A stretch of DNA of 64,000 nt from DASVCS01 sp036381495 (GTDB lineage: Bacteria > Gemmatimonadota > Gemmatimonadetes > Longimicrobiales > RSA9): assembly GCA_036381495.1 (NCBI GenBank), contig DASVCS010000123.1, positions 1 through 64,000 of the forward strand, in the 5' to 3' direction. Every line of letters begins with the position of its first letter. The stretch's first letter is position 1. Shown in pieces: positions 25,840-33,980 of this stretch. The notes below the pieces were generated by a model. It saw only the letters and a program-made list of their open reading frames with translations. It was not told the origin of the DNA and ran no database searches. The translations under genes and the position numbers were made by a program.

Positions 25840-27213
25840 CTACCGCGGGTACCGGAAATTCTCCGCGTAGTACATGCGGTTCATCGGCTCGACGAGTTCG
25901 GGGAGCACTTCGTCGTCGAGTTCGACCCAGGCGTGGCCTCCGATGGCGCCGGCGCTGCGGCGCACGCCGCTGACGAAGACGACGGGCCATCCCTGGTGCC
26001 GCAGTGCGCGGTAGAGCGCGAGCGAGCGGACCAGGCACGCGCCGTGGGGCCGAATACGCAGGAGCCAGACGGCCCAGCGCACGCCGCGCACGGTGCGGGC
26101 CCGGCGCACGGGGTCGGTGCGGCGCGTCCGGGGTCGGGCCGGCGTGAGCGAGGCGAGGAGGTCGGCGAGTGGGCGGTAGCGGCGGAGCGCGAGCCACACG
26201 CGCAGAACGGTCGGGAGTGCGCGCACGGCGTCGAGCAGTGCGGCGGGCGCGCGCGGCAGCCGGGCCACCCGGGTCTCGAAGGCGAGCATGGGGCGCTCGC
26301 GGAAGACGGCGAGGGTGGACCGCAGTGCGGTGAGCCGCGACGGCGGTGCGAGGTCGAGCCGGCCGGTCTCGGGATCGCACCGTTCGAGGAAGATGCGGAG
26401 TGTACGCGTGCAGCGCAGTTCTCGCGCCCGTGTCCAGAGCGCGGTCCGGCGGATCCCGTGGCGCTCGACGAGCAGACGGAAGTCCAGGGCGTCGGACGAC
26501 TTGAGGCGCCAGCGATCGCCCCAGCAGCGCTGGAGGATGAGTCCGACGAGCAGCGCGTCCACCGGGTCGGGCTCGAAGATCGTGATCCCTTCCCACGCCC
26601 GCTCCCGCGCGCGCGCCCACACCGCCTCGGTGATGCGGCGTTGCGTGGCGTTCCAGCGGATCCGGCTGTGGAGGATGAAGCGGTGCGCGTCGATCCGCGT
26701 CGCGCCGCCGGGGCGCACGAGCACGAACGCCTCGTGCGAGTACGGCCGCCGCCCTTCGATGGGATGGACGACTTCGCGCCACCCGAGCGTGCGCCCGATC
26801 TCGGCCGCCGCGGCGACCTGGCCGGGGCGCAGCAGGACGTCGACATCGCCGTGGAATCGCAGTCCGGGCGCGGGGTAGGCGAATTCGGCCAGCCAGAAGC
26901 CCTTGAAGAGGAGCGCGTCGATCCCGGCCTCGCGCCAGGCGGCGAGCAGCGGCACGAGTTCGATCAGGATCCGGTGGTGCCGGGCGAGCGAGGCGAGGAA
27001 ATCGTCGCGTAGCTCCTGTCGCTGCGGGTGCTCGGGCGGGAGCACGGCGTAGGTGTACGCCCCCAGTGCAGCCGCGCGGAGCGTCTCCGACGGCGGTGGC
27101 GCGCCCCGGCCGAGCAGGAACGCGGAAAGCGGCCGATCGGGCGATTCGGCGCTCTGGGTGCGCGACCCGGAGGACCGGACGCGCTGGGCATTGCGGGGAG
27201 AGGACGGCATCAC
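25840..27213 (-). CDS. Nucleotidyltransferase fused to lasso B2-type transglutaminase
   Basis: A 457-residue two-domain protein. Residues about 50-290 form a nucleotidyltransferase of the PF14907 type (LLFKGFWLAEFAYPAPGLRFHGDVDVLL, with the paired Asp residues). Residues about 355-457 match the Transglut_core3 domain of lasso peptide leader proteases (B2): Cys in RPHGACLVRSLALYRALR, His in IGGHAWVEL, then an acidic residue. In lasso pathways this domain removes the leader from a peptide delivered by the PqqD-like B1 protein. The fusion and the distant PqqD-like and precursor genes suggest a split RiPP pathway. No clear ribosome site precedes the ATG at 27213, so the exact start is uncertain. 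Confidence 0.8.
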   Translation of the reverse strand: MMPSSPRNAQRVRSSGSRTQSAESPDRPLSAFLLGRGAPPPSETLRAAALGAYTYAVLPPEHPQRQELRDDFLASLARHHRILIELVPLLAAWREAGIDALLFKGFWLAEFAYPAPGLRFHGDVDVLLRPGQVAAAAEIGRTLGWREVVHPIEGRRPYSHEAFVLVRPGGATRIDAHRFILHSRIRWNATQRRITEAVWARARERAWEGITIFEPDPVDALLVGLILQRCWGDRWRLKSSDALDFRLLVERHGIRRTALWTRARELRCTRTLRIFLERCDPETGRLDLAPPSRLTALRSTLAVFRERPMLAFETRVARLPRAPAALLDAVRALPTVLRVWLALRRYRPLADLLASLTPARPRTRRTDPVRRARTVRGVRWAVWLLRIRPHGACLVRSLALYRALRHQGWPVVFVSGVRRSAGAIGGHAWVELDDEVLPELVEPMNRMYYAENFRYPR

Positions 27214-27530
27214 GGCTCAACCGACGGGATCCACGACAACGGACGGCGACGGCGCGAGCGGGCGTCGTCCGGATCCGGAGCACGCCACGGATCCGACGTT
27301 CCGGCGCGACCACCGCGGATGGACGCGCGAACCGCTCGAACACCTCGTCCACTCGAGATCACGGCCGCACACTTCGCCGCGCTCCGGGCCTGCTCCTGTC
27401 GAGAGACGGCCACACCCCGGCCCGCGTCACCGGGGGCACCGGGCGTTGCGCGGAACGCGTCCGTCGCTTATTCATGATCCTATCTTCCGACACGTCCATG
27501 CGTTCCAGGTTGATTCTCGGCGAGGTGCAC
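27214..27530. other. Divergent gap before the S9 peptidase
   Basis: About 317 bases between two divergent genes. The frame of the S9 gene stays open through it, but without a signal or domain. I see no repeat, RNA or clear promoter. Confidence 0.35.
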
Positions 27531-29576
27531 ATGCGGACCATCACGCTTCTCCGGCCGGCGCTGCTCATCCTCCTCCTCGCGCCGGCCGCGCTGGCGCAGG
27601 CGCCCCGGGACCGGCTCACGCTGGATCTCTACCTCGATTGGGAGCGCGTCTCCGACCCGCAGCTCTCGCCCGACGGCGAAGAGATCGTATTCGGCCGGCG
27701 CTGGGTGGACAAGATCAACGATCGCTGGGAGTCGTCGCTGTGGATCATGAACGCGGACGGCAGTCGGCCGCGCTTCCTGGTCGACGGCTCCTCGCCCGCG
27801 TGGTCGCCGGACGGCACGCGGATCGCGTTCACGGCGCGCGGCGAGCCGCGCGGCTCGCAGATCTTCGTGCGCTGGATGGATGCGGAAGGCGCGGTCACGC
27901 AGATCACGCGCCTCGACGAGTCGCCCGGCAACATCGCGTGGTCGCCCGACGGGAAGTGGATCGCGTTCACCATGCGCGTCCCCGAGAAGGACACCTGGCG
28001 CGTAGACCTGCCGGCACGACCGGAGGGCGCGCAGTGGACGCCGGCGCCCCGCGTGATCGACCGCTTGGACTACCGTCAGGATCGCGTCGGCTTCACCGAG
28101 GCGGGGTACGAGCACATCTTCATCGTCCCCGCGGATGGCGGCACGCCGCGCCAGATCACGAGCGGGGACTGGGACCACAACGGCGTCGAGTGGACGCCGG
28201 ACGGCCGCGAGATCCTGTTCACCTCGCTGCGCGTGCCGGATGCCGAGTACCAGTGGCGCGAGTCCGAGATCTACGCCGTGGACGTCGCGACCGGCCGGAT
28301 CCGCCAGCTCACGACGCGGCACGGCCCGGACCGCGGCCCCGTCGTCTCGCCCGATGGACGCCTCGTCGCCTACACCGGCTACGACTGGACCGACGACACC
28401 TACATCGAGTCGAAGCTCTACGTCATGGAGATCGACGGCTCGAACCCCCGCCGCATCGCCAAGAACCTCGACCGCTCGCCCTCGGGCATCCGCTGGGCGG
28501 AGGACGGCAGCGGCGTCTACTTCACGGCCAACGACAGCGGCACGCGCAACCTCTGGTTCGCGCCACTCGACGGCGATGCCCGCCAGGTCACGGAGGGTGA
28601 CCACATGCTCTCCGTCTCCGACATCGGCCGCGGCGGCCTGGCGGTCGGGGTCCGGGAAGCGCCGCACGAGCCCGGCGACGTCGTGGCGTTCCGCCTCGAC
28701 TCGCCCAACGACCTCCGCGAGCTGACCCACGTCAACGACGACGTCCTGGCCGGCATCAAACTGGGCGAGGTCGAGGAGATCCGGTACAAGTCGGTCGATG
28801 ACTTCGACATCCAGGGGTGGATCATCAAGCCGCCCGACTTCGACCCGTCGCGCAAGTACCCGCTGATCCTGGTCATCCACGGCGGTCCCCACGGGATGTA
28901 CGACGTCGGCTTCAATTTCTCCTGGCAGGAACACGCCGCCAACGGCTACGTCGTGCTCTACACCAACCCCCGCGGCTCGAGCGGCTACGGCAGCGCGTTC
29001 GGCAACGCCATCAAGAACGCGTACCCCGGCAAGGACTTCAACGACCTGATGGCCGGCGTGGACGCGGTCATTGACCGCGGCTACATTGACGAGCGCAACC
29101 TCTTCGTCTACGGCTGTAGCGGGGGCGGCGTGCTGACGGCGTGGGTGGTGGGACACACGGACCGCTTTGCCGCCGCCGCCTCCCAGTGCCCGGTCATCAA
29201 CTGGCTCAGCTTCGTGGGCACCACGGACAGCCCCAACTGGTACCGCAACTTCGAGAAGCTGCCGTGGGAGGACCCGAGCGAGTACCTGCGCCGCTCGCCG
29301 CTCATGTACGTCGGCAACGTCAAGACGCCGACCATGCTGATGACCGGCGTGAACGACCGGCGCACGCCGATCTCGCAGACGGAAGAGTTCTACGAAGCGC
29401 TCAAGATCCTCAAGGTGCCGACCGTCATGATCCGTTTCAACGACGAGTGGCACGGGACCAGCTCGAAGCCCTCGAACTTCCTGCGGACGCAGCGCTATCT
29501 TCAGGCATGGTTCGAGCGCTATTCCACGCCCTCGGCGACCACGACGGCGGCGGCATCGGCGCCGGGCGCGCGCTGA
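27531..29576 (+). CDS. Secreted S9-family prolyl oligopeptidase-like peptidase
   Basis: A 681-residue exported peptidase. The ATG at 27531 begins a signal peptide (MRTITLLRPALLILLLAPAA, cleaved after ALAQ). Residues about 30-410 are a WD40/PD40-type propeller (WSPDGKWIAFTMR, SPDGRLVAYTGYD) and about 420-681 an alpha/beta hydrolase. The catalytic triad is visible: Ser530 in YGCSGGG, Asp609 in MTGVNDRRTP and His641 in NDEWHGTS, with the oxyanion region IHGGPHGM. It should cleave short peptides in the periplasm or outside. It is a single gene followed by a strong hairpin. Confidence 0.9.
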   Translation: MRTITLLRPALLILLLAPAALAQAPRDRLTLDLYLDWERVSDPQLSPDGEEIVFGRRWVDKINDRWESSLWIMNADGSRPRFLVDGSSPAWSPDGTRIAFTARGEPRGSQIFVRWMDAEGAVTQITRLDESPGNIAWSPDGKWIAFTMRVPEKDTWRVDLPARPEGAQWTPAPRVIDRLDYRQDRVGFTEAGYEHIFIVPADGGTPRQITSGDWDHNGVEWTPDGREILFTSLRVPDAEYQWRESEIYAVDVATGRIRQLTTRHGPDRGPVVSPDGRLVAYTGYDWTDDTYIESKLYVMEIDGSNPRRIAKNLDRSPSGIRWAEDGSGVYFTANDSGTRNLWFAPLDGDARQVTEGDHMLSVSDIGRGGLAVGVREAPHEPGDVVAFRLDSPNDLRELTHVNDDVLAGIKLGEVEEIRYKSVDDFDIQGWIIKPPDFDPSRKYPLILVIHGGPHGMYDVGFNFSWQEHAANGYVVLYTNPRGSSGYGSAFGNAIKNAYPGKDFNDLMAGVDAVIDRGYIDERNLFVYGCSGGGVLTAWVVGHTDRFAAAASQCPVINWLSFVGTTDSPNWYRNFEKLPWEDPSEYLRRSPLMYVGNVKTPTMLMTGVNDRRTPISQTEEFYEALKILKVPTVMIRFNDEWHGTSSKPSNFLRTQRYLQAWFERYSTPSATTTAAASAPGAR

Positions 29577-29627
29577 GGCGGCCGGCGCCGGTGCCCGATC
29601 CCCCGACGCAACGACGATCCACGAACC

Positions 29628-29666
29628 CGGCCGGACCCCCCGCGCTGAACGCGGGCGGTCCGGCCG
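29628..29666 (+). terminator. Strong hairpin after the S9 peptidase gene
   Basis: Arms of 17 bases pair at 16 positions (CGGCCGGACC...CCCGCG with CGCGGG...GGTCCGGCCG) around the loop CTGAA. There is no T-run, so termination is likely but not certain. Confidence 0.6.
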
Positions 29667-29756
29667 CATCCGTCGGCGCGCTCGCGCGGTCGAGCGGAGC
29701 CGAGCCGCCGCCGTCCACCGACACGGCAACGGTACCCTGACCGAGGTCACGTAGAC

Positions 29757-31064
29757 ATGTGGCGGATCGCTCGAAGCTTCCTCCGGTGGGCACGTGCCAC
29801 GGCACGGGAAATCCTGATCTGGTGCGCGTTCAAGCCCCTCGAGACTTTTCTGCCCGTCGACCGCGACCTCTGGTGCTTCTGCACGTGGGACCGCTACGCC
29901 CACACGCTCGACAACCCGCGCGCGGTGTTCGAGGAGGTCAAGCACGATCCTGCGATCCGAAAGGTCGTGCTCTACCGCGGGAACCGCCCGCCGGCCGAGC
30001 CGATCGAGGGGACGAACGTCCGGTTCATCGAGGCCGAATCGCTCCTCGGCATGGTCTACGCCGCCCGCGCGGGGGTCATCCTCCTCGGATACGCGCTCCG
30101 CGTCATGTCCAGCTACAGCCGGTATCTCACGACGAAGCACCATCTCATCCAACTCTGGCACGGCGTCCCGCTCAAGCGGATCGGCCGGCTCTTCCCCGGC
30201 GAGCTCTGGTGGGAAGCCGAGACGCCGCGCTACGCCGCGACCGTGAGCTCCTCCGAGCGGGACCGGAGCATCATGCAGCAGGCGTTCGCGCCCATCCCCC
30301 TCGAACGGGTGTGGCTCACCGGCCTCCCGCGCAACGACCTGATCCTGAAGGATGAAGCCGCGCTCCCCGGCGACTACCGCGACCAGCTCCGCGAGCTGCG
30401 CGACCGCATCGGCGACCGCCGCTTCGTGCTCTACGCACCCACGTGGCGCGCCGAGAGCGAGAGTCTCTACGCGTTCTCCCGTGAGGAGATCGCCGCGCTC
30501 GAGGAACTGCTCGAAGCCCACCACGCGGTCCTCGGCGTGCGCGGACACTCGAACGTCCGCTCGCACGCGGCGTATACGAGCGACTATCGGTCCGAGGCGT
30601 TCCTGAACGTCAACGACGTACCGGACGTGAACGTCATGCTCCGCATCACCGATGTGCTCATCACCGACTATTCCAGCATCTACATCGACTTCCTCCTGAC
30701 CGACCGGCCGATCATCCACTTCGTCTACGATCTCGAGGCGTACCAGTCCGAGCGCGGCGTGTTGTACGACATACCGGACGCGTTCGGCGGCCCGGCGGCC
30801 CGCACCTTCGACGATCTCCTCTCGTGCCTCGAACAGGCGCTCGACGAACCGGATGCCGGGCTCGAACGGCGGCACGAGGCGCGGCGGCTGTTCCACACGC
30901 ACCCCGACCATTCCGCGCGGCTGGTGGCGGACAACATCCGCCGGCTCACGGGCACGATCGCGCACGGTGGGCGCGGTACCACCGGACCCGCCGCCGCGAC
31001 CGACGCATCCGGCCTCCCCGCGCACGATCGCGCGGCAATCAACGCCTCCGGCAGGGAGCGCTGA
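29757..31064 (+). CDS. CDP-glycerol glycerophosphotransferase-like (TagF/TagB family)
   Basis: A 435-residue member of the CDP-glycerol:poly(glycerophosphate) glycerophosphotransferase family. Family motifs are IQLWHGVPLKRIG, TGLPRNDLIL, RRFVLYAPTWR and DVLITDYSSIYIDFLL. It would transfer glycerol phosphate units from CDP-glycerol to build or prime a polymer at the inner membrane. The tagD-type gene that makes CDP-glycerol begins one base after its stop, so the substrate supply is in the same operon. The last ~45 residues are low complexity. Such genes are best known from teichoic acid synthesis in Gram-positives; in a diderm they more likely decorate a capsule or lipopolysaccharide. Confidence 0.85.
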   Translation: MWRIARSFLRWARATAREILIWCAFKPLETFLPVDRDLWCFCTWDRYAHTLDNPRAVFEEVKHDPAIRKVVLYRGNRPPAEPIEGTNVRFIEAESLLGMVYAARAGVILLGYALRVMSSYSRYLTTKHHLIQLWHGVPLKRIGRLFPGELWWEAETPRYAATVSSSERDRSIMQQAFAPIPLERVWLTGLPRNDLILKDEAALPGDYRDQLRELRDRIGDRRFVLYAPTWRAESESLYAFSREEIAALEELLEAHHAVLGVRGHSNVRSHAAYTSDYRSEAFLNVNDVPDVNVMLRITDVLITDYSSIYIDFLLTDRPIIHFVYDLEAYQSERGVLYDIPDAFGGPAARTFDDLLSCLEQALDEPDAGLERRHEARRLFHTHPDHSARLVADNIRRLTGTIAHGGRGTTGPAAATDASGLPAHDRAAINASGRER

Positions 31065-31065
31065 C

Positions 31066-31467
31066 ATGAAGAAAGTGATCACCTTCGGCACGTTCGACGT
31101 CCTGCACGTCGGCCACGTCAACATCCTCGAACGCGCGCGCGCGCTCGGTGACTACCTCGTCGTCGGCGTGTCCTCGGACGAACTGAACCGGAAGAAGAAG
31201 GGGCGGACTCCGGTCTACTGCCAGGAACACCGGCTCCGCATCATCTCCGCGCTGCGGTGCGTCGACGAGGTCTTCGTCGAAGAGTCCCTCGAAAAGAAGG
31301 CCGAGTACATCCTCGCCCACAAGGCCGACATCCTCGTCATGGGGAACGATTGGGCCGGACGGTTCGATGACATGAAGAAATTCTGCGAAGTCGTGTACCT
31401 CGAACGGACGCCGTCGATCTCGACCACCGAGGTCATCGAAGTCGTCAAGCGCGTCGCGGCGCCGTAG
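31066..31467 (+). CDS. tagD: Glycerol-3-phosphate cytidylyltransferase
   Basis: A 133-residue cytidylyltransferase with both signature motifs: FGTFDVLHVGHVN (the HxGH site) near the N-terminus and RTPSISTTE near the end. The size matches TagD/GCT, which makes CDP-glycerol from CTP and glycerol 3-phosphate. It starts one base after the stop of the glycerophosphotransferase gene, behind GGGAG, so translation is coupled. A strong terminator follows at 31479-31508. Confidence 0.9.
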   Translation: MKKVITFGTFDVLHVGHVNILERARALGDYLVVGVSSDELNRKKKGRTPVYCQEHRLRIISALRCVDEVFVEESLEKKAEYILAHKADILVMGNDWAGRFDDMKKFCEVVYLERTPSISTTEVIEVVKRVAAP

Positions 31468-31478
31468 CCACGCGCGCG

Positions 31479-31508
31479 AAGGGGTCGCGCGTGCCCGCGC
31501 GACCCCTT
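31479..31508 (+). terminator. Rho-independent terminator after tagD
   Basis: A perfect hairpin AAGGGGTCGCGCG / CGCGCGACCCCTT around the loop TGCC, directly followed by TCATC. Its near symmetry means it may act in both directions and also end the convergent CHRD gene. Confidence 0.8.
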
Positions 31509-31588
31509 CATCGAACCCGCCATCGTCTCGGGTCCGGCACGGGCCGCCAGAGCGGCTGGCGCCGCCGCCGGTCCGCACCGCAACGCCG

Positions 31589-32080
31589 CTACTGGCGTCC
31601 GAGCTGCCCCCGGATCTCGCCAGCCGGGTGCGCGGTCGTGTGTACGTTCACGTACGCACCGCCGTTGCCCATCAGCACCAGCAGCGAGTCCATGCTGATC
31701 TCCTCATCGACGATGTCCTCGGCCGTGAAGCTGCCCTCGACGAGCGTGCCGTCGGCCACGTCGACCGGCGAATCGGAGCTGTTGAACAGCGGGACGATCA
31801 CGCCCCCGTTCACGCCCGCGCCACCCTCGTGAATGTGCGCGAGCGTCACATCCGTGCCGTTGGCCACCGTGATCGTGTACTGGATCGTCGTGCCATCGCT
31901 CTCGAACGTGGCCGTGCCGGTCATGTCCGTATCGATGGCGGGCTCTTCGCCCTGGCCGCTGAGCGAAGCCACGAACGTCACCGTGTCGGGACCCGTCTCC
32001 TCCTCGCCGTCATCGCTGCACGCCACGAGCGCCGCGAGTCCGAGCACCGGCAGTATCAGCCGGACCGTTGAGATTCGCAT
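31589..32080 (-). CDS. CHRD-domain lipoprotein
   Basis: A 163-residue lipoprotein: signal sequence MRISTVRLILPVLGLAALVAC with a good lipobox, then an acidic spacer and a CHRD domain (VTFVASLSGQGEEP near the start, LAHIHEGGAGVNGGVIVPL, and VNVHTTAHPAGEIRGQL at the end). CHRD domains are known from chordin and from many bacterial exported proteins of unknown role. The start is fixed by GGAGGT five bases upstream. It lies 100 bases downstream of the cupredoxin pair and may belong to the same transcript. Confidence 0.85.
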   Translation of the reverse strand: MRISTVRLILPVLGLAALVACSDDGEEETGPDTVTFVASLSGQGEEPAIDTDMTGTATFESDGTTIQYTITVANGTDVTLAHIHEGGAGVNGGVIVPLFNSSDSPVDVADGTLVEGSFTAEDIVDEEISMDSLLVLMGNGGAYVNVHTTAHPAGEIRGQLGRQ

Positions 32081-32180
32081 GACTACCTCCAACCAGCGGT
32101 GAACCGGACACCGGCGCCGCGCCGATGTCACTCCTCACACGGTGACCCCACGAGACGGCGACCGGAGCGCCGCACCGACT

Positions 32181-32648
32181 TCATTCCTCCACGATCACGG
32201 CACCCCGCATCGACGGGTGCGGGATGCAGTGGTAGCCGAACGCGCCCGCCTCCTCGAAGGTGAACGCGTAGACATCGCCCGGCGCCAGGAGATCCGAACT
32301 CCAGAGTTCGCCATCCGCAGTCGTCGTGTGCGAATCGATGCCCCTCTCCTCGCAGTTCACCCAGACGACCGTCATCCCCGGCGTGATCGTCACCGTGTCC
32401 GGGTGGAACGCAAAGTTCCGGATCGCAACGACCCGCGCGCTCCCGGTCGCCGCCGCGGGCGTGAGTCCCGATGCCGATCGCGCCGCGGCCGCCAGCACCG
32501 CCGCGGACGGCTGGATCCCGCCGCACTCGATCAACTCGCCGTCATCCGTACCGGCAATCGTCGAGCGCTCCGAGAAACACGAGACCAGGCCCACCGCAGC
32601 CAGCGCGAGCAGACCGGCCGCACCCAGGAACCACCTCTGCGTGCTCAT
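32181..32648 (-). CDS. Plastocyanin-like cupredoxin lipoprotein
   Basis: A 155-residue exported cupredoxin. The signal MSTQRWFLGAAGLLALAAVG ends near LVSC. The type-1 copper ligands are readable: His in GIDSHTTTADG, then Cys, His and Met in YHCIPHPSM. It probably carries electrons or binds copper in the periplasm. Its ATG overlaps the stop of the preceding gene (ATGA), so the two are translationally coupled. The preceding protein ends in a domain of the same kind. The ribosome site is GAGGGAG. Confidence 0.85.
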   Translation of the reverse strand: MSTQRWFLGAAGLLALAAVGLVSCFSERSTIAGTDDGELIECGGIQPSAAVLAAAARSASGLTPAAATGSARVVAIRNFAFHPDTVTITPGMTVVWVNCEERGIDSHTTTADGELWSSDLLAPGDVYAFTFEEAGAFGYHCIPHPSMRGAVIVEE

Positions 32649-33733
32649 GGCTCCCTCACCACGACGACGGCCGTCATGAACGGATGCGGCGTGCAGTGAT
32701 AGGCGTAGCGGCCGGGCTCCGTGAACGTGTGGGACCAACTCGCGCCCGGCTCGATGTTGCCCGAGTCGAACGTGCCGTCATCCGCCGTGACCGTATGGGC
32801 GAGCGGGTCGTTGTTGGTCCAGACCACGGTGGTGCCCGGCGCGACCTGGATCTCGGCCGGTGCGAAGGCCAGGTTCTTGATCGTGGCCGTGGTCGTGTCG
32901 GCGCCGGCCGCGGCGCCCGCCGGGGAGGCCACGCGCCGGGTCGGCGGCGGCGGCGTGGCGGCGACCGGTTCGGAGGTGCCGAAATACCGACTCAAGGTCA
33001 CCGGGATCGTGAACTCGAAACCGTAGCGGACCTGGTCGGAGCCGATGGATGCGCCCTGGAGCGTGGCGGTATTCGTGTTCGTGGCGTGCAGCGAGAAGGT
33101 GTGGGGGGTGTAGGGGAGCCCGATCTGGACGCCGACGCCCCACGCGAGATCCTCGCCTTCGTCGCGGTCGAGGAGTGAGCCGACGTCACCCGCGAGCGCG
33201 ACGTGGTCGCTGACGCGGACGGTCGCGCCGCCGGCCACGCCGAAGCGCGACTCTCCCGTGCCGAAGGCGTCGCTCAACGCGCGGCCCGCGGCCAGTAGTC
33301 GAACCGGGCCGACGCGGCGCGCGAGAGACAGCTCGCCGTCCACGCTCTCTGCCGCCACGTTGTAGCCGGCCTGGAGTCGGACGTCCAGGGGGGCGCCGGT
33401 CTCTTCCGTCAGCGGCGCGTACCGGCCGAACACCGCCCACTCGTTCGGATAGTTCGGCACGACCTGCGAGTTCGTCGCGTAGACGATCCCCACCAGCGTC
33501 CGCGCCGGCAGGCCGGCCGCCAGGAAGAACGTCGGTGAGCTGGTCACCTTGTGCGCCGGCGCGCCGCTCTGGGTGAAGCGGTGCAGGAAATGGAAGTTCA
33601 GCACCCCCGGCGCACCGGTCCAGCCGCCCGACAGGTTCGGCGACCGATCGAGCAGCGATTGCGCGTCCACCGGCCGGGCCGGGATGACGGAAGCGCCGAT
33701 GGCGAACAACAACGTCCATAACGAAGCGTGCAT
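32645..33733 (-). CDS. Outer-membrane beta-barrel (DUF5777-like) fused to a cupredoxin
   Basis: A 362-residue protein starting MHASLWTLLFAIGASVIPAR after GGAGGAG, with a signal peptide. Residues about 30-245 look like a DUF5777-type barrel: LLDRSPNLSGG, FHFLHRFTQSG, TFFLAAGLPARTLVGIVYATNSQVV, ending GFEFTIPVTLSRYFG with a terminal aromatic. After a Pro-rich linker (about 250-265) comes a cupredoxin with ligands in LAHTVTADD and YHCTPHPFM. A barrel with a soluble copper domain at its C-terminus would hold the copper site on one face of the outer membrane. The gene is coupled to a second cupredoxin. Confidence 0.8.
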   Translation of the reverse strand: MHASLWTLLFAIGASVIPARPVDAQSLLDRSPNLSGGWTGAPGVLNFHFLHRFTQSGAPAHKVTSSPTFFLAAGLPARTLVGIVYATNSQVVPNYPNEWAVFGRYAPLTEETGAPLDVRLQAGYNVAAESVDGELSLARRVGPVRLLAAGRALSDAFGTGESRFGVAGGATVRVSDHVALAGDVGSLLDRDEGEDLAWGVGVQIGLPYTPHTFSLHATNTNTATLQGASIGSDQVRYGFEFTIPVTLSRYFGTSEPVAATPPPPTRRVASPAGAAAGADTTTATIKNLAFAPAEIQVAPGTTVVWTNNDPLAHTVTADDGTFDSGNIEPGASWSHTFTEPGRYAYHCTPHPFMTAVVVVREP

Positions 33734-33791
33734 GGGATCTCCTCCCGAACCGGTCCGGGTCATGACGCGTCGGTCCGCAAGACCAATCGTA

Positions 33792-33820
33792 ACATATGAA
33801 GTTGCAGAAAAAGGGTACAA
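33792..33820 (-). promoter_or_regulatory. Candidate sigma-70 promoter of the cupredoxin operon
   Basis: TTGTAC, a 17-base spacer and ATATGT form the AT-richest spot of the gap 33734-33980, about 60 bases before the start at 33733. Confidence 0.55.
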
Positions 33821-33980
33821 CCCCGGCCCGTCCGGGCGCAAGGGTCGCGGTGTTCCGGGCGGTGCGGCGGGATCGGGCGCGCCGGCCCATCTACAAGTTT
33901 GACAATGGGAAAGCGGAATTAGGCGTCACACGGTCGCGAATGGCGCGAAGGGGCGCGGCCGCCGTCAGTCGGAGCCGGCG

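Noticed and set aside
27480..31124. A 1214-codon minus-strand frame across the S9, TagF-like and tagD genes
   Set aside because: Spans three convincing plus-strand genes and has no recognisable domain; it is a codon-bias artefact of high GC.
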